Positions 5,088-13,979 of a stretch of DNA of 60,241 bases are shown piece by piece (positions within the stretch are counted from its first letter, which is position 1; each line of letters opens with the position of its first letter). Both the position numbers and the translations under genes were made by a program. Below the pieces are notes generated by a model. It was not told where the DNA came from. It made no database searches and worked only from the letters and a program-made list of their open reading frames with translations. Origin of the DNA: an uncultured Acidobacteriota bacterium (GTDB lineage Bacteria; Acidobacteriota; Terriglobia; Terriglobales; Acidobacteriaceae); contig CAILAZ010000117.1 of the NCBI GenBank assembly GCA_903832295.1, forward strand, positions 1 to 60,241, given 5' to 3'.

Positions 5088-7301
5088 ATGCTGCGTCGCT
5101 GTCTTATTGCCCTCATCCTGCTCGTCTCGTTTTCCGCCGTTGCGGAAAAACGTCCATTCACCTTCGAAGACATGATGAACCTCAAGCGCGTCGGCGATTT
5201 CACTCTCTCACCCGATGATCGCTGGGTCGTCTTCTCCGCCGTCGATGTCTCCCTTGCCGACAACACCAAAAAATCCCATCTCTGGATCATTCCTCTCGCC
5301 GGTGGATCTGCCCGCCGCCTTACTGAGCCCGGGCAGGGAACCGAAGATCGCCTCCGCTTTTCACCCGATGGCCAGCACGTGCTCTTCACTGCCGTACGCA
5401 ACGGAGCTTCCCAGCTTTACATCCAGGCCTTCCACTCAGAAACCGGAACTCTCCTCGGCTCTCCCCGCCAGCTCACCAGCATCTCCACCGAAGCCGATGG
5501 CGGCATCTGGTCGCCCAGCGGCAAGCAGGTCCTCTTTCTCTCCGCCGTCTGGCCGCACTGCCACGATGAAGCCTGCAACACTGCCAGGGATGCCGCAGCC
5601 GACAAGTCCAAGGTCAAGGCCAGAATCTACGACCAGTTGATGTTTCGTCACTGGAACGCATACGACAACGGCAAGCGCTCCCACCTCTTCCTCATTGACG
5701 CCACCTGCTCCGGCCCGGAAACCTGTGTCGCCCGCGACCTCACCCCCGGCGAGCATGACGTGCCCCCGTTCTCCCTCGGTGGACAGGACCAGTACCAGTT
5801 CTCTCCCGATGGCCGAGAGATCGCCTTCACCAGCAACCTCGACGAATTCCAGGCCACCTCCACCAACGGCGACGTCTTCACCCTCGCCTTCAACACTCCC
5901 GATGCCCGCCCCAAAAACCTCACTGCCGCCAACAAGGGCTCGGACTCCACTCCCCTGTACTCGCCCGATGGCAAGTACCTCGCCATCCGCTCCCAGTACC
6001 GCGCCGGATATGAGAGCGACCGCTTCCGCCTCCAGCTCATCGAGCGCGCTACCGGAAAGTTCTTCGACCTGACCGACACATTCGACCGCTGGGTCGAGTC
6101 CGTCTCCTGGGCGCCTGATTCCTCCCGCCTCTATTTCACCTCGGAAGACGCCGGAGACTCACCCATTTACAGCATCGAGGTTACAGGCGGTCTGCCCCGC
6201 GAAATCGTTCGCGGCTTCAATGACTCGCCTACCCTGACCTCCGATGGCCGAACCATCGTCTTCTCCCGCAACTCCGTCCGCTTCCCCAATGAGATCTTCA
6301 CCATCTCTGCCCCAACTGCTCCCGTGCTACCCATGCAGCAGGCCACCGGAAAGCGCCACCACAAGACCACCCTCAAGGCACAGCGCGCTGTCTATTCGGA
6401 AAAGGACGACGCCATCGCACCGCCCACCGGGGCCGTCCAGCTCACCCATGTGAACGACGCCATCTTCAGCCAGATTCAGATGCAGCCCATCGAGTGGTTC
6501 TGGTTCACCGGAGCCGAGAAGAAGCAGGTTGAGGGCTTCATCCTCAAGCCCCCATACTTCGACCCCTCGAAGAAATACCCCGTCAAGTTCCTCATCCACG
6601 GCGGCCCGCAGGGCGCATGGGGAGACGACTGGAGCTTCCGCTGGAATCCCAATCTCTTCGCCGCCTCCGGCTACGTCGTCGTCATGATCAATCCCCGCGG
6701 CTCCACCGGCTACGGCCAGCAGTTCATTGACGACATCAATGGCGACTGGGGCGGCAAGCCCTTTGATGACCTCATGCTCGGCCTCGACTACGCCGAACGC
6801 AAGTACAGCTTCATCGACTCCACCCGCGAGTGCGCCCTCGGTGCCAGCTACGGCGGCTACATGGCCAACTGGATTCTCGGACACAGCGACCGCTTCAAGT
6901 GCATCGTCTCCCATGACGGCATGTTCAACCCCGAGTCCGCCTACGGAACCACCGAGGAACTCTGGTTCAACGAGTGGGAGTTCACCGGAACACCCTGGTC
7001 CAACCGTCCCCTCTATCGCCGCTGGTCGCCCGCTCTCGCCGCCGTCAACTTCAAAACCCCCACCCTTGTGGTTCACGGCCAGCTCGACTACCGCCTCGAT
7101 GTCAGCGAGGGCTTCCAGCTCTTCACCACGCTCCAGCGTCTCCGGGTTCCCAGCCGCATGCTCTACTTCCCCGACGAGGGACACTGGGTGCTCAAGCCGC
7201 AGAACTCTCAGCTCTGGTGGAAGACCGTTACCGATTGGACCGACTGGTTCATCGGAACTCCCAACAAGCATCCCCACGACGCTCCGCCGCCCGTCGAGTA
7301 G
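5088..7301 (+). CDS. S9 family prolyl oligopeptidase-type peptidase, secreted
   Basis: A 737-residue protein with a Sec signal peptide (MLRRCLIALILLVSFSAVA). A beta-propeller region follows with repeated SPD motifs (SPDDRW, SPDGQH, SPSGKQ, SPDGKY). The C-terminal alpha/beta hydrolase domain runs from about residue 480. The catalytic triad is visible: Ser587 in GASYGGYMANW, Asp667 in GQLDYRLDV and His699 in EGHWVLKP. It probably acts in the periplasm or outside the cell on short peptides, as S9C acylaminoacyl/dipeptidyl peptidases do. AGGAGA lies 6 bp before the ATG. It is monocistronic, with a strong terminator downstream. Confidence 0.9.
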   Translation: MLRRCLIALILLVSFSAVAEKRPFTFEDMMNLKRVGDFTLSPDDRWVVFSAVDVSLADNTKKSHLWIIPLAGGSARRLTEPGQGTEDRLRFSPDGQHVLFTAVRNGASQLYIQAFHSETGTLLGSPRQLTSISTEADGGIWSPSGKQVLFLSAVWPHCHDEACNTARDAAADKSKVKARIYDQLMFRHWNAYDNGKRSHLFLIDATCSGPETCVARDLTPGEHDVPPFSLGGQDQYQFSPDGREIAFTSNLDEFQATSTNGDVFTLAFNTPDARPKNLTAANKGSDSTPLYSPDGKYLAIRSQYRAGYESDRFRLQLIERATGKFFDLTDTFDRWVESVSWAPDSSRLYFTSEDAGDSPIYSIEVTGGLPREIVRGFNDSPTLTSDGRTIVFSRNSVRFPNEIFTISAPTAPVLPMQQATGKRHHKTTLKAQRAVYSEKDDAIAPPTGAVQLTHVNDAIFSQIQMQPIEWFWFTGAEKKQVEGFILKPPYFDPSKKYPVKFLIHGGPQGAWGDDWSFRWNPNLFAASGYVVVMINPRGSTGYGQQFIDDINGDWGGKPFDDLMLGLDYAERKYSFIDSTRECALGASYGGYMANWILGHSDRFKCIVSHDGMFNPESAYGTTEELWFNEWEFTGTPWSNRPLYRRWSPALAAVNFKTPTLVVHGQLDYRLDVSEGFQLFTTLQRLRVPSRMLYFPDEGHWVLKPQNSQLWWKTVTDWTDWFIGTPNKHPHDAPPPVE

Positions 7302-7321
7302 TCGCACCATACCATTGACAA

Positions 7322-7350
7322 AACAGGCATCCAAAATGTGGATGCCTGTT
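7322..7350. terminator. Bidirectional terminator between S9 peptidase and YihY
   Basis: AACAGGCATCC (7322-7332) pairs perfectly with GGATGCCTGTT (7340-7350). It lies between two convergent genes with T-rich or A-rich flanks on both sides. Confidence 0.8.
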
Positions 7351-7425
7351 GTTATTTAAGTCAATAGTTCCTGACCTGCCTCAACCATTCACCAGAATCT
7401 AACGACAGCGTTTTCAACGATTACC

Positions 7426-8439
7426 TTATTGGGCAATCGTCTCCATCACTGTTTCCACGTCCGGCTCCGGGGTCATCAGCGACTTCTTCTGCGCGGACTT
7501 CTCGTCCTGCGCCGAAAGATGCGCTCCTCCCAGCAGCAGCAGACCTGAGAAAAAGGCCCAGAAAATCAGGGTTACAGACACATAGAAGGGTCCGTAAGCC
7601 TCATGAAAATCCAGCAGCGGCAGGCACGCCACAAAGATCAGCTTCGCAATTTCCCACGCCAGCCCCGTAATGATCGCCGCCGGCAAAACCGCGCGGTACG
7701 CCACTTTCCCATTTGGCAGCCGCCAATAAATCAGGAAAAAAATCAGCACGCTCGCAATCATTCCAAATATCTTCAGCGCCACGTACTGAATCGTCAGATT
7801 GATCTGGTCCACCAGCGAGTAGATCATCCCCGTGCCGATGTGCGCGCCCAGCCACGCCTGTGCCTGCGCCGCAGGAGCCCACACGCCCGCTGTTCCCGCT
7901 ACGCTCAGCAGCGCCAGCACGCCGCAGCACAGCGCCAGTCCCAGTGACACAACCTGGTTCATCAGGTAGTTGCGTGACTTGAAGCCCCACACCGAGTTCA
8001 GTGCCACTTCCAGCGGCTCAAACACGCCCGTGCAACTGATGAACAACATCACGATCGAAACCAGCTGTATCTTGTGTGTCGCCGCCATGGAATCCACCGT
8101 GCTCACGATGAACGCCTGGTTGCTCGGCAGATACGCAGCCAGCATCCGCTTGATCGCATCCACCATCGCATGCGAATGGAATACCCTGCGGCTGATCGTA
8201 AGCAGCAGCACCGCCGACGGAAAAAACGACAGAATCGCATTCGCCGCCACCGAAAATGCATACGTATGCACTTCCGTCGTGCCCAGGTATTTCAGCGTCG
8301 CCCAGCCATTGCGCCGCAGTGTCTGCAGCATCGAGCTTCGCAGTTGTTGTATCGGATCGGACTTTTGAGAAACGACAGCCTCCGCGGCTGCGGCCGCGGC
8401 AGTGGATGTTTGAGTGCTTATCATGATGTCTTTGTCCAT
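7426..8439 (-). CDS. YihY/BrkB family inner-membrane protein
   Basis: A 337-residue protein with about six membrane segments between residues 60 and 310. The N-terminus carries LKYLGTTEVHTYAFSVAANA. The family pattern of a long second segment (AILSFFPSAVLLLTI) and the mid-protein loop LNSVWGFKSRNYL is present. The C-terminal cytoplasmic tail is charged (SAQDEKSAQKKS). YihY proteins are often annotated as ribonuclease BN, but that activity belongs to another protein; the membrane function is unsettled. An ATG at codon 6 (MISTQTS) is an alternative start. It is convergent with the S9 peptidase. Confidence 0.85.
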   Translation of the reverse strand: MDKDIMISTQTSTAAAAAAEAVVSQKSDPIQQLRSSMLQTLRRNGWATLKYLGTTEVHTYAFSVAANAILSFFPSAVLLLTISRRVFHSHAMVDAIKRMLAAYLPSNQAFIVSTVDSMAATHKIQLVSIVMLFISCTGVFEPLEVALNSVWGFKSRNYLMNQVVSLGLALCCGVLALLSVAGTAGVWAPAAQAQAWLGAHIGTGMIYSLVDQINLTIQYVALKIFGMIASVLIFFLIYWRLPNGKVAYRAVLPAAIITGLAWEIAKLIFVACLPLLDFHEAYGPFYVSVTLIFWAFFSGLLLLGGAHLSAQDEKSAQKKSLMTPEPDVETVMETIAQ

Positions 8440-8891
8440 TGTAGGCGAAAACTGCCTCGCTCCAGGAACGGAATCATCCTAAGCGAAACGCCTGAGTTGG
8501 CCGGGTAGTTGTGACTATGGTGAACTATTGGACATATTTTTGTCGCTGCTGTGCAATTTTCGGATTATCTGATTCGAAACACGCGAGATTTCCTTGCTAT
8601 ACCGATGATGCTGAGATAAACCTGCGGGTGCTTGCTGAATTCTAGTTCTGCAAGCAGCTGTTGCGGTGCAGTGAAGGAAAGAGTGGATGTGCAGTCGGCA
8701 GTCAGCGCAGCATTCAAGTCCGGATTCCAGCATCTTTTCCGCAACGCGACCATGGCGTTGTTGTTGAAAGAATGCTGGAATCCGGATTTGCATGGATGGG
8801 CAGGTTCCGGGCTGTAGCGAAAGCTCAACAATTTATTGTGTATCGCAACTCTGAATACTGAATTTTCCGCAGGATGTGAAAGGAGTACGAC
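8440..8891. other. 452-bp intergenic region upstream of the cold-shock gene
   Basis: No protein gene is supported; the open frames here are overlapping and non-conserved in appearance. It holds a large imperfect palindrome (8716-8789). A possible promoter TTGTCG-N17-GATTAT sits at 8540-8568, which would give the cold-shock mRNA a leader of about 320 nt containing the palindrome. Confidence 0.4.
8716..8789. repeat. 74-bp imperfect palindrome
   Basis: The outer arms 8716-8733 and 8772-8789 match at 17 of 18 positions (core TCCGGATTCCAGCAT). The centre is CCATGG. The inner arms match partly. It could form a long hairpin in RNA or be a dispersed palindromic element. Confidence 0.75.
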
Positions 8892-9095
8892 GTGAAAGAG
8901 AAGGGCACGGTCAAGTGGTTCAACGGCGCGAAAGGTTACGGCTTCATCCAGCGCAGCACGGGTGAGGATGTCTTCGTGCATTACTCTGTGATTCAGGAAA
9001 ATGGGTATCGCACCCTGAACGAAGGCGAAAGCGTCGAGTTCGAATGCGTAAAAGGACCGAAGGGATTGCAGGCTCAGAACGTGAGTCGTGGATAA
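8892..9095 (+). CDS. Cold-shock domain protein (CspA family)
   Basis: A 67-residue single cold-shock domain. GTG start at 8892 with AAAGGAG 6 bp upstream. RNP1 is KGYGFIQ (about residues 16-22) and RNP2 is DVFVHYS (about 28-34). The protein starts [17 protein letters not shown], typical of the family, and binds single-stranded RNA or DNA. It is monocistronic with its own terminator, and has a long upstream region with a large hairpin, which may matter for cold regulation. Despite the name, members are often constitutive. Confidence 0.95.
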   Translation: MKEKGTVKWFNGAKGYGFIQRSTGEDVFVHYSVIQENGYRTLNEGESVEFECVKGPKGLQAQNVSRG

Positions 9096-9118
9096 TCCGC
9101 GACGATGTTCGCAGACAC

Positions 9119-9148
9119 GGCCCTTCTCCCCCAAGGGCCCTTTTTATT
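9119..9148 (+). terminator. Terminator of the cold-shock gene
   Basis: GGCCCTT..AAGGGCC stem (9119-9125 with 9133-9139) followed by CTTTTTATT. Confidence 0.8.
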
Positions 9149-9169
9149 GCACACCGGCGCACGCACCGA

Positions 9170-10939
9170 TCACTTCACCTCAAGCGAGACTATTTCACCC
9201 TCGAACTTCCCGCCTCGCTTGAAATTGATGGCCACCTGCATGTTGTGCCATCCACAGTCGAAACGCTCTGCACCAAGCAGGACCGTGTTTTCGCGGTCGG
9301 CCACCATCATCTTCCAAGTCTGTCCGGATGAACTCACTACCAGAGTTGCGCCCGGCGAGGCAGAGCACTCGACGCGGACGATTTGTCCTTTCAGGTATTC
9401 AACTTTCCTCATATCCTGCGCGGTATCTGTGCTGCGGCCCTTGGCTTCGGTCTTTTCATCCTCCTCAATTGCATCCTGAAGGTTGTCGTACTTGGTGTGC
9501 TTCGCGTTGGGATCGGCATTCAGTCCCATGCTCTGCCACACTTGCTGCCGCTTCTGCTGCTTGCCCAATTCGGTGAGCATTCTTCCGGCATCGGCGGTGA
9601 CCGCGGCGTCCGTGCCTCCACGTGCGTACAGCAGGAGGTTTCTCGCGTTCTCGCTGTTTCCCGCCGCCTCGTATGCGCGAGCCAGATTAAGGTAGTAGCG
9701 GCTGTTGCGTGGACACAGCGTCGTGGCGCGCTGGAGACTTGCAAGCGCGGGCTTCACCGAGTCGCCGCTCAACTGCGCCAGCCCCAGTAGTTCCAGCGCT
9801 GGGGCGTAACCAGGGTCTCGTTGCAGCGCTGCCTTCAACTCCGTGCCCATGCGCGGCTCGGCAGAGAGAATCCGGATCTTATCGTCGTCGCCCTGGTTAA
9901 CCCAGCGCGCATACAGATAGTGCATTCCGGGATCGGAGTCATCCAGGGCCAAGGCGCGTCGGATGTGTTCCACCGCATTGTCCAGATCCTGACGAACCAG
10001 GAAAGCCCACGCCAGCGCACGATGCACCGCCACGTTCTCCTGATTCTCTCTCATCAGGGTGACGAGGTTTTTCAGCGTACGATCGGCTTCCGGGCCGAAC
10101 AGCGTGAGATTTGCCTTAAGAACAGTGGAATCCACAGCCGGCACTTTCTGAGATTTGAACAGTCCGTTCTCTACACGCGGAGCGGGCATGGCTCGAGGCG
10201 TGATTTTTTCTGCCGATTCCCGTATCTCGCGGTCAAGATCGCCGAAGCTCATGGAAAAAGCATCCGCCAGCGCGCGTTCGGGCGAGGATCCTTTCGACTG
10301 CACAGCATCCAGATATAGCCCCGCCTGCGCCAGGCGGCTGTTTTCTATGATCCAGCGCATTGCCGCCCAGGATTCTGCTTCGAAAATTTCGCGCTGCGCC
10401 GGTGGAAGGCCGGAGCTGTCTGCTGTTGTGAAGATCTTCTCCATTGGAATCCATTCCGCAGGCTTTGGCAGGACCAGGCCGGGTGGCAGCGCACCCAATT
10501 CCATCTGGTCGGCGTTGAAGCGGGTCCCGGAAAGATAGTTGACGATGCCTGAATCGAACCAGGGCTGCGCGCGCGGATAGTTGTCTTCCAGTGTGAGGAT
10601 TGCGATGGCGCGTGCGGCACGCTGCCAGGACTCAGGGCTTGCCAGGTCAGCGGTGATGAAGTTCGCGGCTGGCGTGCGAACCAAGGCGTTGTCTCTCCGC
10701 AGTGTTTGTGAAGCCAGGACCCTGATTGGCGTGGAGAAGCGAATCTCCTTTTTGTGAAAAATTGCGCCGAAGGCGGCGATCTGTCGTTCGCTGCGCAGTG
10801 CGGCTTCGCGTGCACCCCCATCATTTCCGTCAGAGTAGCTGATGAGATGCTCGGTTTGCACGGAGAACCACTGCTGTGCCTCAGCCGACGACGAGACCCA
10901 CAACACCAGAGTTGCAAGGAACAGCCATCGCGCTCTCAT
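9170..10939 (-). CDS. Secreted TPR protein with a peptidase-like N-terminal part
   Basis: A 589-residue protein with a signal peptide (MRARWLFLATLVLWVSSSAEA) and GGAGGAG 8 bp before the ATG. Residues about 25-250 resemble the DUF1570/peptidase MA-like region found in many acidobacterial secreted proteins (QWFSVQTEHLISYSD, then PWFDSGIVNYLSG), but I see no intact HExxH zinc motif, so it may be inactive. Residues about 290-460 contain several tetratricopeptide repeats (ALAWAFLVRQDLDNAVEHIR, NLARAYEAAGNSENARNLL). The C-terminal about 100 residues look like a beta domain. It probably scaffolds periplasmic interactions; function unknown. Confidence 0.75.
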   Translation of the reverse strand: MRARWLFLATLVLWVSSSAEAQQWFSVQTEHLISYSDGNDGGAREAALRSERQIAAFGAIFHKKEIRFSTPIRVLASQTLRRDNALVRTPAANFITADLASPESWQRAARAIAILTLEDNYPRAQPWFDSGIVNYLSGTRFNADQMELGALPPGLVLPKPAEWIPMEKIFTTADSSGLPPAQREIFEAESWAAMRWIIENSRLAQAGLYLDAVQSKGSSPERALADAFSMSFGDLDREIRESAEKITPRAMPAPRVENGLFKSQKVPAVDSTVLKANLTLFGPEADRTLKNLVTLMRENQENVAVHRALAWAFLVRQDLDNAVEHIRRALALDDSDPGMHYLYARWVNQGDDDKIRILSAEPRMGTELKAALQRDPGYAPALELLGLAQLSGDSVKPALASLQRATTLCPRNSRYYLNLARAYEAAGNSENARNLLLYARGGTDAAVTADAGRMLTELGKQQKRQQVWQSMGLNADPNAKHTKYDNLQDAIEEDEKTEAKGRSTDTAQDMRKVEYLKGQIVRVECSASPGATLVVSSSGQTWKMMVADRENTVLLGAERFDCGWHNMQVAINFKRGGKFEGEIVSLEVK

Positions 10940-11003
10940 GGAAGACTCCTCCGCGGGGGCCGGTCAGGGCCGGCTCAGATCATTTGGATGCGACGACGCC
11001 CTC

Positions 11004-11345
11004 TCAAGCCGAGCAGAGTTCGGCAAGCAGCAGGCGCTGCTCGGCGCTGGTCTCTACAAAGCGTATTCCAGCATGGAAACCCGCGCGCCGTGCAATCACC
11101 GCTTGCAAGCAGAGGTTGCCGTTGCCGGGCAGCCGCAGCCAGAGTGTCACCTCGGTGCCGGCGGGCAATTCACGGGTCAGGGTAAGTCCGGCTCCGCTGT
11201 GAGATATATCGCAGGTACGGGCATGCACTACGACGCGCTCTCCCGTCGCGAACCGTGCGATCAGCCGGGCGCGCTGATCCAATGCGCGGCGCGAGAACAG
11301 CCGACTGGCGTAGATCGAGGACCGGTCACGTGTTGGGGTCGGCAT
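11004..11345 (-). CDS. PilZ domain protein
   Basis: A 113-residue single PilZ domain. The c-di-GMP-binding signature is visible: an Arg-rich N-terminal part (SRRALDQRARLIARF) and DISHSGAGL, the (D/N)xSxxG motif. PilZ proteins bind cyclic di-GMP and modulate motility, pili or polysaccharide synthesis. Its start overlaps the end of queG by 20 bp, so the two are probably translated from one transcript, although their functions look unrelated. Confidence 0.85.
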   Translation of the reverse strand: MPTPTRDRSSIYASRLFSRRALDQRARLIARFATGERVVVHARTCDISHSGAGLTLTRELPAGTEVTLWLRLPGNGNLCLQAVIARRAGFHAGIRFVETSAEQRLLLAELCSA

Positions 11346-12411
11346 CCGGCATCATCTCCAGCTTGGCAATCGACCAGCGCGCATGTTCCGCCACCGCCGG
11401 GTTCTCGTGGTTCTCCAGATTGCGCAGGTGCGGCAGAAATTTCCGGTCTCCGCTGTTTCCCATGGCGATGGCGGCGTTGCGCAATATTCCACTGAGTTTA
11501 GCGCGTTTTATGGGTGAGTTGTGGAAGAGCTTCCGGAACTCTTCCGGCGTCAATCCGGCAATCCACTCCAGGGGAGGATTTACGAGTTCAAGACGGGCGG
11601 CGAAGGCTGGATCGTGCGAGACAGGTGCGCGGCGATTCCAAGGGCACACATCCTGGCAGATGTCGCAACCGAACAGATGCCTTCCCATATTTCCGCGGAG
11701 TTCCTCTGGAACCGCAGTTCTCTTTTCAATCGTGAGATAGGAGATGCATCGCGTGGCGTCGAGCTCGCGTGGCGCAATGAATGCCTGCGTTGGACAAGCG
11801 TCCAGGCAGCGGGTGCAGGAGCCGCAGCAGTCTGCCGCCGGAAGATCAGGCGGCAGCGCATATTCGCTCAGAATTACTCCCAGAAAGAGCCACGAGCCGA
11901 GCTTCTGGTTGAGGATGCAGGCGTTCTTGCCCGTCCACCCGACGCCGGAGTGCTGCGCAAGAACGCGTTCCACAACCGGGCCGGTATCCACATAACACCA
12001 GGTTCTAGGGGCGGGGCGGCCTTCGCTGACGACGTGTTCCACCATGCGTTGCTCCACCCGGCGCAGCCGCTTCAGCAGCAGGTCGTGATAGTCCGCCTCG
12101 ACGAATGCGTAGCGCGAAATCCATCCCCGGGAGCGATCGCTTTCCTGCGTGGAGTAGGGCGCATCCGAGTTGTAATTGGTGGCGCAGACCACAACCGAGC
12201 GTGCCCACGGAGCGACGTTTTCCAGGGCCGCTCGACGCAGCTTTCCCACTTCGTTGGTCCTGGCCAGGTAATCCATCTCCCCATGGAACCCGGCATCGAT
12301 CCAGGCTGGGAAGTATTCCAGTTCGCGCAGCGGGGTGGACGGAGCGATGCCCGCAAGCGCGAAGCCTTCATCGAGCGCCCACTGTTTCACGAATTTCGCG
12401 AGCGATGTCAT
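11326..12411 (-). CDS. queG: Epoxyqueuosine reductase
   Basis: A 361-residue protein that catalyses the last step of queuosine synthesis in tRNA, reducing epoxyqueuosine with a cobalamin and two 4Fe-4S clusters. Both ferredoxin-type cluster motifs are present: CGSCTRCLDACP (about residues 195-206) and CDICQDVCPW (about 250-260). The N-terminal part has the QueG pattern WIDAGFHGEMDYL. The C-terminus is helical and HEAT-like (IKRAKLSGILRNAAIAMGNS). GGAGA lies upstream of the ATG. Length is normal for the family. Confidence 0.95.
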   Translation of the reverse strand: MTSLAKFVKQWALDEGFALAGIAPSTPLRELEYFPAWIDAGFHGEMDYLARTNEVGKLRRAALENVAPWARSVVVCATNYNSDAPYSTQESDRSRGWISRYAFVEADYHDLLLKRLRRVEQRMVEHVVSEGRPAPRTWCYVDTGPVVERVLAQHSGVGWTGKNACILNQKLGSWLFLGVILSEYALPPDLPAADCCGSCTRCLDACPTQAFIAPRELDATRCISYLTIEKRTAVPEELRGNMGRHLFGCDICQDVCPWNRRAPVSHDPAFAARLELVNPPLEWIAGLTPEEFRKLFHNSPIKRAKLSGILRNAAIAMGNSGDRKFLPHLRNLENHENPAVAEHARWSIAKLEMMPDADPNT

Positions 12412-12477
12412 ACGGTCTCCAATTCAGGAGATATTGAAAGTGCACACCGTGGTATGGGTTCACGAAAGCAGACAAAA

Positions 12478-12496
12478 GCCCCGCAACACGCGGGGC
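12478..12496 (-). terminator. Terminator after the DUF507 pair
   Basis: On the minus strand GCCCCGC..GCGGGGC is followed by TTTTGTC, ending the two-gene DUF507 transcript. Confidence 0.75.
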
Positions 12497-12515
12497 CGTG
12501 ACAATAAATTGTGGC

Positions 12516-12791
12516 CTAGATCCCCAGCTTCTTCACTTCCTCGTTGTAGTACTTGTGATAGAGGATGTTCCACTCGGGCGTGCCTTCAGGGATAATGCGG
12601 CGTTGGCTCTCGATCTTGAGCCGTGCCGCCTTATCGAGTTTGTCCTCGTTAGCGAGCAATTCTTCCAGGATCCGGCGCACTTCCTGACGGATGTCGTCGT
12701 AGCCTTCTAGAAAATCGACGTTCTTCAGTCCAGCCAGTTGTTCGGTGGAGGAAGATGCCATCTTGTTGAGTTTTTCGCGAGACAGTCTCAT
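12516..12791 (-). CDS. DUF507 family protein, second of a tandem pair
   Basis: A 91-residue protein. DUF507 features are the N-terminal MRLSREKLNKMA, the helical KNVDFLEGYDDIRQEVRRIL and the C-terminal GTPEWNILYHKYYNEEVKKL. The start ATG overlaps the stop of the upstream DUF507 gene in an ATGA tetramer, so the two are translationally coupled and probably make a heteromer. No catalytic residues are evident. The function of the family is not established to my knowledge. Confidence 0.85.
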   Translation of the reverse strand: MRLSREKLNKMASSSTEQLAGLKNVDFLEGYDDIRQEVRRILEELLANEDKLDKAARLKIESQRRIIPEGTPEWNILYHKYYNEEVKKLGI

Positions 12792-13066
12792 AACACCGCC
12801 TTGTACTTGCGCACCAGTTCGTTCTTCACCCGCTTGAACATTTCCTGGTAATTCGCGCCGCGGTTACGCATCTCGTCCGAGTAAGCCTCTAGAATCACGC
12901 GGACCTCATCGTTGATGCGGTCCTCAAGGCTGAGTTCCTCGACCATTGAGCTCTGGACGCGCTCGATAACCTTCTCGAGCTCGTGCGTTTGGATAAAGTG
13001 GTTGTCTTGCAGCCGTTTGACGACTTGCCGGGCCAGGTAGCCCACGTATTCTTTCGAAAAGAGCAT
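12788..13066 (-). CDS. DUF507 family protein, first of a tandem pair
   Basis: A 92-residue protein when started at ATG 13066 (MLFSKEYVGYLARQVVKRL). The longer upstream frame is unlikely, being rich in His/Pro/Arg and unlike the family. The rest has THELEKVIERVQSSMVEEL, LEDRINDEVRVILEAYSDEM and a basic C-terminus VKNELVRKYKAVL, all typical of DUF507. It is paired by an ATGA overlap with a diverged paralogue. Confidence 0.85.
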   Translation of the reverse strand: MLFSKEYVGYLARQVVKRLQDNHFIQTHELEKVIERVQSSMVEELSLEDRINDEVRVILEAYSDEMRNRGANYQEMFKRVKNELVRKYKAVL

Positions 13067-13143
13067 GATGTGTGTGTCGGATCTGGCGCTACAAACACCA
13101 AATTTTAGCACAGTGAGCCCATGGCGCGTGAGCAGCGGTCCAG

Positions 13144-13680
13144 CTACGACAACGGGACAAGGTTGAATGCTGTGCCGTAGGAACTGCCTGAGCCTTTTAG
13201 AATGTAAAGGGTGCCGTGGTAGCTGGTGTAAAAACAACGGCCATTGTCGGTGCCACAAGTGGTGCCGGTGATGACCTCGCCGAGGGGCGCACTCTTGACT
13301 TCATAGCCTGTGCTTCCGTCATTTGCCGGCGGAGTGCAATTCATATAGAAGTTGTAGCCACTCTTGATGCCGCCGGAGAGTTGCTCATCGATGAGATCGG
13401 CCGCCGTGGAGTTGACCGGCGTGCTGCCCAGCGGTGGGCCCAGAAAGCTCAACTGGCACGCGTAGGTTCCCAGGTCCGGATAGACCTGCAAGTAGCCGAT
13501 CTGGGCGGAGTTGATGGCTCGCAGTGATTGCACGGCCGATGCTTCATTGGCGGCGGCGCGGGCGCGGAGCAGACTTGGAATTGCGATTGCGGCCACAATG
13601 ATGATGATGCCGACAACGATGAGTAATTCCAGAATGGAAAATCCTGCATGCCGTTGCTCGGCTTTCTTTGGTATTGGCAC
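13144..13680 (-). CDS. Type IV pilin-like prepilin
   Basis: A 178-residue protein with a short positively charged leader (VPIPKKAEQRHAG, GTG start) and a prepilin peptidase site G/FSILELLIVVGIII. Glu5 and the hydrophobic N-terminal helix (about residues 14-38) are intact. The rest is a soluble pilin head with Cys residues (YACQ, MNCTPP, TTCGTDNGRCF) that may form disulfides. It could be a major pilin or a minor pseudopilin of a type IV pilus or type II secretion system; no other pilus genes lie nearby. Confidence 0.85.
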   Translation of the reverse strand: MPIPKKAEQRHAGFSILELLIVVGIIIIVAAIAIPSLLRARAAANEASAVQSLRAINSAQIGYLQVYPDLGTYACQLSFLGPPLGSTPVNSTAADLIDEQLSGGIKSGYNFYMNCTPPANDGSTGYEVKSAPLGEVITGTTCGTDNGRCFYTSYHGTLYILKGSGSSYGTAFNLVPLS

Positions 13681-13979
13681 GCCCGAACCTCATCCCGGAA
13701 ATGTGTTTCTGTCTAAAACCTATGACTTTAGTGCTGGGCCGTCAATGAAGTGAGCGCCCGCGGGCATTACCGGAGTACCGTATGCGCATGGCTGGGTGGT
13801 CGCACCAACTGTGGAACCAGGGTGTGAGTTGATAAGGTGCGGTGGATGCATTGAAGATACAGTGCTGGAAAGTCAAAATTCCGCGAAAGCAGGCCGGGCC
13901 ACGTGGGAGTATGATAGTCGGACGTCCGAGTTGAGGGTAACTTGCAGCAATCACATCCATTTGTTAGAAAAGCAGAGCG
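13681..13979. other. Divergent intergenic region (299 bp)
   Basis: It lies between the pilin gene (minus) and the 157-aa gene (plus) and must hold promoters for both. I see no clear -35/-10 pair, no sigma-54 GG-N10-GC box that I trust, and no hairpin with a T-tract. Confidence 0.3.

Noticed and set aside
6327-7334. A 335-codon minus-strand frame over the S9 peptidase
   Set aside because: It covers the catalytic domain of a clear peptidase on the other strand and has no domain of its own.
8565-9134. A 189-codon minus-strand frame over the palindrome and cold-shock gene
   Set aside because: It spans a palindrome and the antisense of a certain gene; composition is not protein-like.
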